From assembly GCA_965237635.1 (NCBI GenBank), contig CBDEFX010000001.1, forward strand, positions 1,612,001-1,676,000: DNA of 64,000 bases, read 5' to 3'. Origin of the DNA: CBDEFX01 sp965237635. GTDB taxonomy: Bacteria; Chloroflexota; Dehalococcoidia; Lucifugimonadales; CAUZJF01. The notes beneath the pieces were generated by a model, which saw only the letters and a program-made list of their open reading frames with translations, ran no database searches and had not been told where the DNA came from. The position numbers and the translations under genes are program-made. Positions 59,322-64,000 of the stretch are shown piece after piece (positions within the stretch are counted from its first letter, which is position 1; the number at the start of each line of letters is the position of its first letter).

Positions 59322-60607
59322 TGTATGGACCGGACACATGGTGGACGGGTGTTCGGAGACATGGTGGACACATTTGAGTATGTTAGGCATCGTGCCTGAG
59401 GTCAAGCTGGGCGATTTGATGAGTGGCGAAGAAGACGTTCCAGACTCCATCGTCAGTTGTCGGCCGAATAGCCACTGGCATGCCCTTGAAGGCCTTAGGC
59501 ACCTTGAAGATACGGCCAAACAACTGGAGCCTACCTTTGTCGTGAACACGGCGTACCAGGTCAGTTGGTTCGTATTCCAAGGGTGGAAGGATCTCGGGAA
59601 ACAGTCTTTGGCTCACTTGGTACTTGGTGGCCGGAGTAGCAAGGTCAAGGGCGTCATGGGGCTGCTCCAAGTTGTAGATGTCCCGCCACAGGTCGAAGGC
59701 TCTCTGGCAGTGCGCCAGATCAGTGAAGCTGCTCCCCTGCAGCACTTCAACGGTCATGGTTCGGTGGAAGCGCTCATCTTTTCCCTGTGTCTGAGGGTGA
59801 TAAGGGCGTCCATGACTGACTCCGATGCCCAACCTCAGCAGCCAGACTGTAAAAGGTGTGTAGGGGTGGTCTTGGTCATGGCCCCACGGGGAGCCATTGT
59901 CCATCAACATTGTGTTGGGCAGGCTGTAGCGCCGGAAGATAGCCGTCAGGCGCTGTTGCACCATCTCTCCCTGCTCGTTACCGCAGGCCTGCAGCCCCAA
60001 GGCAAACCGAGAGTGATCGTCCAGAACAGTCAGAGGGTGGCAGCGTCCTCGGGTAAGGGGGAAGTGGCCTTTGAAGTCCATCTGCCACAGGTCGTTGGGT
60101 GCCTGGTGTTCAAATCGCTGCCAGGAACGGTGCTTGGGCCCCTCGGCGGGGTCAATGCGGCCATGACGACGCAAGATCGCCGTGATAGTACTGGGGGCCG
60201 GCATGTCCGCCTCAAACACATCCCTGCGCTCCAAAAGCCACCGTCGCAGCTTACGAGCTCCCCAGGCCGGATGGGCCGCACGGGCAGACAGCACCGCCTG
60301 CTCAACCTGCGATGGGGTACGTGCAGGCGAGTAGTGAGGCCGCCGCGGCAGCTCGACCAGGCCTGCCTCGCTCCCTTCACGGAAACGCCCAAGCCACTTG
60401 TATCCAGTCGTAGGGCTGATCCCGAAGCGACGGCAAAGGCCCCTTTTGTTGGTGCCTTCAGCCTGCGCCAGCTCCACGAACTCTCTCCTCTGAGACATAA
60501 CGGACATCTCCTTCCATGGCATGACCACCTCCTTGTAATGAAGTCATGCCTATTATGGTGTCCACCATGTCCCCGAACATGTGTAAGCTATGTCCCCGGT
60601 CTATACA
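59322..60607 (-). mobile_element. IS481-family element, copy 2
   Basis: The ends are the same as copy 1 (TGTATGGACCGG and reversed TGTATAGACCGG), length 1286 bp. A 5-bp duplication GTCTG lies at 59317-59321 and 60608-60612. Like copy 1 it lies inside GGGTCTGGGG of a dispersed repeat. Confidence 0.92.
59383..60498 (-). CDS. IS481-family transposase, copy 2
   Basis: The 371-residue protein is the same as copy 1 except for RRYSLPN in place of RRYGLPN between the first and second catalytic acids. The DDE residues (WQMDFKG, LMDNGS, KDERF) are intact. It may be the active source of copy 1 or the reverse. The start was chosen as for copy 1. Confidence 0.94.
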   Translation of the reverse strand: MSQRREFVELAQAEGTNKRGLCRRFGISPTTGYKWLGRFREGSEAGLVELPRRPHYSPARTPSQVEQAVLSARAAHPAWGARKLRRWLLERRDVFEADMPAPSTITAILRRHGRIDPAEGPKHRSWQRFEHQAPNDLWQMDFKGHFPLTRGRCHPLTVLDDHSRFALGLQACGNEQGEMVQQRLTAIFRRYSLPNTMLMDNGSPWGHDQDHPYTPFTVWLLRLGIGVSHGRPYHPQTQGKDERFHRTMTVEVLQGSSFTDLAHCQRAFDLWRDIYNLEQPHDALDLATPATKYQVSQRLFPEILPPLEYEPTDLVRRVHDKGRLQLFGRIFKVPKAFKGMPVAIRPTTDDGVWNVFFATHQIAQLDLRHDA

Positions 60608-60801
60608 GTCTGGGGAGGGGGTCCCCCTTGTCCAGTTACGCCGCCCCAGATTCCTGATCGCGATGCAAGCCCGCGCTCAATCTGCCGAATGACACACGGG
60701 TGTGTGAGTCTCCGCTCGTGATGAGCGATCTTGTGTCCGCAATGCGGACCGGACATATGAGGGTAACTTTGGGAGCGCTTTTTGTCCCCTCTGAAACACT
60801 G

Positions 60802-62397
60802 CTACCACGGCTCTCGCAAAGCCGGCTCGAACGGCCCGAGCGCCGGGTCCATGTGGCCCCGCCGGAAGTGCTTGCCCATCAGATACTTAGTCTCCAACTC
60901 GACGTCCCGGACTACCACATCCGGTGTCAGGTCCGGGTCTCGCTCAAGCAGCGTAACCTCCACCGTGTTCTCCCCTTGCTGCGGCCAGTGTTCCCGGTCC
61001 AGCGTAAAGACGAACCAGTAGGCATAAACACCGTATCGGCGCATGCTGCCCCTGGACGGCACTTCGTTGATTTTGCGCAGCAGGCTTTGAGGCAGTTCCT
61101 TTCCGTTGAACTTGAAGCTCAGCCGGTCCAGGTCCGTCGTCTCCATTACGCGCACCCGCAGCACGACCTCGTGCACGCGACCCAGGCTATCCCAACGCGG
61201 AAGGTCGTCGTTGACCGTAAAGTCCAGCCGAACGGGCTTGTTGACCTCGAGAGTCGCCGGGAGTTGCATGCCCTCTTCCGGCTGGGGCCACACTCGTTCC
61301 CCGCTGGTCGTCGTCGATATATGGTAGTACTTGTCCTTGGGGGCCATGACCGTCGGGTGAGGGATCTCCCGAAGCTTCTCATAGAACGATGCCTCGTACG
61401 GCCAGGCGGCGAACCAGCCGCGAGCAAGGTACAGCCCGTCGATGCCCTGGGCCCAGTAGTTCGATGCTACCGCACGAAGCACCTCGATCGGCGCGTTGCC
61501 GAAGCGGTCTGAGTTCACGACACCCTGGATGGCCGCGTTGATCCGGCACTTCGACCCCTTCGCCGCCTCCACTAGCGGCCGGAAGTCGGCCTCCGGGTTC
61601 ACGTGGTCCGCATGTCCTGCATCGCCCGTGATGACGTCTACGATCCCCTGCCTGATCCACTCGCGCGGGTCCAATCCGTACGACAGGCAGGTCTCTATGT
61701 CCGCAGGGATACGGATCGCGAGCTCGCGGTCGTGTCCGCTCTGTCTAACTGCCTCGTATACTCGCCGCACCCACTCGGTCATTATCGAACGCCCGGCCTC
61801 GATCTCGTCGGGGTGAAAGCATAGAGCGGCAAGCTGGAGCTCGAACCCGTCGATCGGATAGTTAGTGAGAACCTCTTCGACGAGTGCGAACCGCTCCTCA
61901 CGGACCTCCGCGTGCTTGAAGTCGAGGCCGTCGATACCAAGAATGCTCGGGTCCAGGTCACCCCGAGCGCGGATCTCTAGGTGCTTGTTGTCGTACCGAA
62001 AGTCCGAGTTGCGGACCCACGTGTGTGTCTTCCACCTCTCGTCGCTGCCGGCTTGCACGATCAGAGAGGGGTAGATCAGCAGACCCTCGGTCTGGGACCG
62101 CTCACAGATGATCATCAAGGGGTCGCTGCCCTCGTCGATCAGCTGTTTGGCGATCTGGTGAGGCCGCCGCCACACGAGACTCGGCCACTTCTCTACGTTG
62201 TGGCCCCAGAGCTCGCCCACCTTCGTGTCATGCAACATCGTGCGCCCCTCCCCCAGGCAGAACACGAGGGCCTCTATCGGCGTGCCCAGCAGCCCATCGA
62301 CAGCCTCCAGGTACTCCTCCTTCTGCATGGGAGGCTCGTACATATAGATCAGCACGTGACGCCCATCGTCGTAGAACATCATACGTGGCTTTGGCAT
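60802..62397 (-). CDS. TIM-barrel (glycoside hydrolase-like) protein of unknown function
   Basis: The 531-residue protein has a barrel-like first part (residues 1-370) with strands such as LGIDGLDFKHAEVREERFAL, YPIDGFELQLAALCFHPDE and DVITGDAGHADHVNPEADFR; the acidic residues after beta strands could be catalytic. The C-terminal 150 residues are a beta domain (LEVNKPVRLDFTVNDDL, VVLRVRVMETTDL, NTVEVTLLER) like carbohydrate-binding modules. The layout suggests a glycoside-hydrolase relative, but I cannot name a family. ATG 62397 is preceded by AGGAGGAGG. Confidence 0.6.
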   Translation of the reverse strand: MPKPRMMFYDDGRHVLIYMYEPPMQKEEYLEAVDGLLGTPIEALVFCLGEGRTMLHDTKVGELWGHNVEKWPSLVWRRPHQIAKQLIDEGSDPLMIICERSQTEGLLIYPSLIVQAGSDERWKTHTWVRNSDFRYDNKHLEIRARGDLDPSILGIDGLDFKHAEVREERFALVEEVLTNYPIDGFELQLAALCFHPDEIEAGRSIMTEWVRRVYEAVRQSGHDRELAIRIPADIETCLSYGLDPREWIRQGIVDVITGDAGHADHVNPEADFRPLVEAAKGSKCRINAAIQGVVNSDRFGNAPIEVLRAVASNYWAQGIDGLYLARGWFAAWPYEASFYEKLREIPHPTVMAPKDKYYHISTTTSGERVWPQPEEGMQLPATLEVNKPVRLDFTVNDDLPRWDSLGRVHEVVLRVRVMETTDLDRLSFKFNGKELPQSLLRKINEVPSRGSMRRYGVYAYWFVFTLDREHWPQQGENTVEVTLLERDPDLTPDVVVRDVELETKYLMGKHFRRGHMDPALGPFEPALREPW

Positions 62398-62645
62398 AAC
62401 TCCTCCTCCTGGTTCACGTGGAACATTGATGGCTTGGCGGCCCGCGGCTGGAAAGCGCCACCGGCTCGACGAACGGCACCCATTATACGGCGTCTGGGAA
62501 GCATAGCCGCTGGTGATCACTCTAGTTCTCGGTTCCTCGGGGCGAGTTCTCCATCAGACCGCCCGCGAGTGTCGCCAAGTAAGTCGCCTGTTGGTCTTGC
62601 GAGCTCTGAGGCGGATTCTGATCAGCGGCTCAAGCGAAGACCGAT
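62398..62645. other. Gap between barrel protein and deacylase, nothing recognised
   Basis: No frame with coding character was seen on either strand. It must hold the promoter of the barrel gene if that is not co-transcribed with the deacylase, but no clear -35/-10 pair was found. Confidence 0.4.
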
Positions 62646-64000
62646 TCAAGGAACGGCCTGGCCTGCAAGGACTCCCGTACACCGCTCCTGGTCTACGGCA
62701 ACCTGGCCGTTGACCAGGACGTAGGGAATGCCGACCGGAAACCGTTTCGGGTCGTCGTACGTGGCGGTGTCGATCACGCGGTCGGCGTCGAACACGGTGA
62801 TGTCGGCGAAGTAGCCCTTCTCGATGCGGCCACGCTTGGCCAGCCCGAAGCGCCGGGCCGGTCGGTCGGTCATCCGGTGGACCATTCCCTCCAACGAGAT
62901 GCCGCCGAACTCCCGCCGCAGGCGCCCCAGGAACCGCGGGAATGCGCCGTAGGACCGTGGGTGCGGCATACCGCCGGCAGGAGTGATGTCGCTGCAGACC
63001 ATATAGTCGTCCCGGGCCAGCAGCTCCATCGAGTCGCGGCTGACCTGCCGCCAGACACCGGAGCTGACGGGCGGCGGCATCGTGTAACCGACCGCCAGGT
63101 CTTCGTCCAGCAGCAGGTCGCATAGCGCTTCTCCCTGGGAGACGCCGCGGTCTTCGGCGACCTGCGCCAGGGTGAGGCCCTCCAGGTGGCTGTTCTTCGG
63201 CAGATAAGAAAAGGCCACCTCATCAAGGGAGCGGGTCCGGTCGGCCTCAGACTCTAGATGAGCGACAATCGTCGTGCGCTCAGCCGGGTCCTTCAGACGC
63301 CGGATGATGGCCTCCGGCCCACCCTCTTGCGCCTCGCTGGGTAGGAACCCCACGGGGATCGAGCTCCCGCTGGCGTATGGGTAGATGTCGAGCGTGACGT
63401 CCACCCCGTCCGCCTTCGCCTCGTCGATGAGCCTCATATGCTCACTTGATTTGCCCGCGTTCTTAGCATCAGTCCGGTAGTGCGCGAAGTGGAGCTTGAC
63501 GCCAGACCTGCGAGCGATCTCCAGCGCCTCGGGAACGCCACCACCTCCGAAAGCGCGCTCACGGTTGGCCATTCGCGGCTCCGACATGTAGACGCCCCCG
63601 GCGTCGCGAACAACCTCGCAGAGCTCGATCAGCTCATCGGTGCTCGTCCACGGGCCCGGATAGTAGCTGGAGCCGGTAGAGAAACCGACCGCGCGCTGCT
63701 CGATGCCCTCGCGGACAAGCCGTTTGGCGGCCTTCATGGAGTCCCCGGCCAGCGGCCGGTCGTGGAAGCCCACAACCTCCAGCCGGACCGTGCCGTTCGG
63801 CACCAGATAGGCGGTGTTGACGGCGACTTTCTTGTGGTAGTTTGCCCTGAACGCGGCCACGCTGCTCATGTCCAGGTCTTCCGGCGGCTCGCCCAGCAGC
63901 CCCTTGAGCCAGCGGCGGTAGACGAGGTAGTTCTCGTGCGACAGCGGTGCGTATGACATGCCGTCAATGCCGAGGAACTCGGTGGTTATGCCCTGTCTAA
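62646..64000 (-). CDS. N-acyl-D-amino-acid deacylase-family amidohydrolase (5' partial)
   Basis: At least 450 residues; the frame is open beyond the right edge (RQGITTEFLGIDGMSYAPLS), so the start and the first HxH zinc ligands are outside. Visible family motifs are GFSTGSSYYPGPW, LHFAHYRT, VTLDIYPYASGSS and SDITPAGG with HPRSYGAFPRFLGR, which contains the catalytic Asp region. The C-terminal part has the composite-domain text GRIEKGYFADITVFD. It probably hydrolyses N-acyl-D-amino acids or related amides. The barrel protein follows on the same strand after 248 bases. Confidence 0.9.
   Translation of the reverse strand, partial: RQGITTEFLGIDGMSYAPLSHENYLVYRRWLKGLLGEPPEDLDMSSVAAFRANYHKKVAVNTAYLVPNGTVRLEVVGFHDRPLAGDSMKAAKRLVREGIEQRAVGFSTGSSYYPGPWTSTDELIELCEVVRDAGGVYMSEPRMANRERAFGGGGVPEALEIARRSGVKLHFAHYRTDAKNAGKSSEHMRLIDEAKADGVDVTLDIYPYASGSSIPVGFLPSEAQEGGPEAIIRRLKDPAERTTIVAHLESEADRTRSLDEVAFSYLPKNSHLEGLTLAQVAEDRGVSQGEALCDLLLDEDLAVGYTMPPPVSSGVWRQVSRDSMELLARDDYMVCSDITPAGGMPHPRSYGAFPRFLGRLRREFGGISLEGMVHRMTDRPARRFGLAKRGRIEKGYFADITVFDADRVIDTATYDDPKRFPVGIPYVLVNGQVAVDQERCTGVLAGQAVP

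Noticed and set aside
1..64000. tRNA, rRNA or riboswitch candidates
   Set aside because: No T-loop/anticodon arrangement, rRNA core text or known riboswitch core was recognised by eye; a covariance-model scan would settle this.

Overview
The window is GC-rich bacterial chromosome with a dense mix of housekeeping genes, catabolic genes and mobile DNA. The gene set is: mfd, dgt-(small ORF)-(hypothetical)-dnaG-rpoD, a CTC-type L25, plsY, a molybdenum hydroxylase with a MoaD/ThiS-like protein, a DapA-family aldolase, DUF5671, DUF362, DUF1800, FG-GAP and NHL proteins, and an N-acyl-D-amino-acid deacylase. G-rich and palindromic intergenic repeats recur throughout. Together these suggest a Chloroflexota genome, perhaps Dehalococcoidia/SAR202-like. 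That placement is inferred from gene content and style, not from a marker-gene tree.

Layout. 0-5.8 kb: molybdenum hydroxylase (end of the 2Fe-2S subunit plus the large subunit), MoaD/ThiS-like protein, DapA-family aldolase, methyltransferase, rplY. 6-7.5 kb: scrambled IS256-family debris that truncated one gene and partly duplicated the start of the next. 7.6-20 kb: DUF5671 membrane protein, DNA glycosylase, hydrolase, small zinc protein, mfd, kinase-like protein, SAF-domain dehydrogenase, HAD hydrolase and AIR-synthase-like protein. 20-28.5 kb: one Fic gene split into four pieces by an IS256 element, an IS1182-like element (itself split by an IS21 element) and a second IS256-type element. 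28.6-32.7 kb: PIG-L deacetylase, then a decayed prophage (terminase-tail fusion, holin-like gene, two accessory genes, one hit by a 161-bp MITE). 33-37 kb: DUF2461, zinc ribbon, XRE regulator convergent with an ImmA/IrrE-like protein whose metal site lacks the catalytic Glu, and a GarR-type reductase. 37.5-40.8 kb: OsmC pseudogene, then an IS66 element split by an IS3 element, inserted just upstream of a TATAAT box before dgt. 40.9-46.6 kb: dgt, two small genes, dnaG, rpoD. 46.6-64 kb: GNAT fragment, DUF362, an IS481 element, a decayed Fe-S protein, FG-GAP protein, DUF1800-NHL pair, acetyltransferase, SRPBCC protein, plsY, a second IS481 element, a TIM-barrel-like protein and the deacylase, which runs off the right edge.

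Three points stand out. First, the Fic gene can be rebuilt exactly by excising the elements at their target duplications. This restores an Fic motif of the HPYLDGNGR type and gives a relative order for some insertions. Second, two identical 161-bp MITEs share terminal repeats and a 6-bp target duplication pattern with the IS1182-like element. Third, a 12-bp imperfect palindrome lies directly against a -10-like hexamer at five places. These are the terminase promoter, both flanks of the XRE/ImmA pair, and two copies of a dispersed promoter-plus-gene-start repeat. This suggests a small prophage-type or LexA-type regulon.

No tRNA, rRNA, CRISPR array or replication origin was recognised. All statements rest on reading the sequence; no database search was run.
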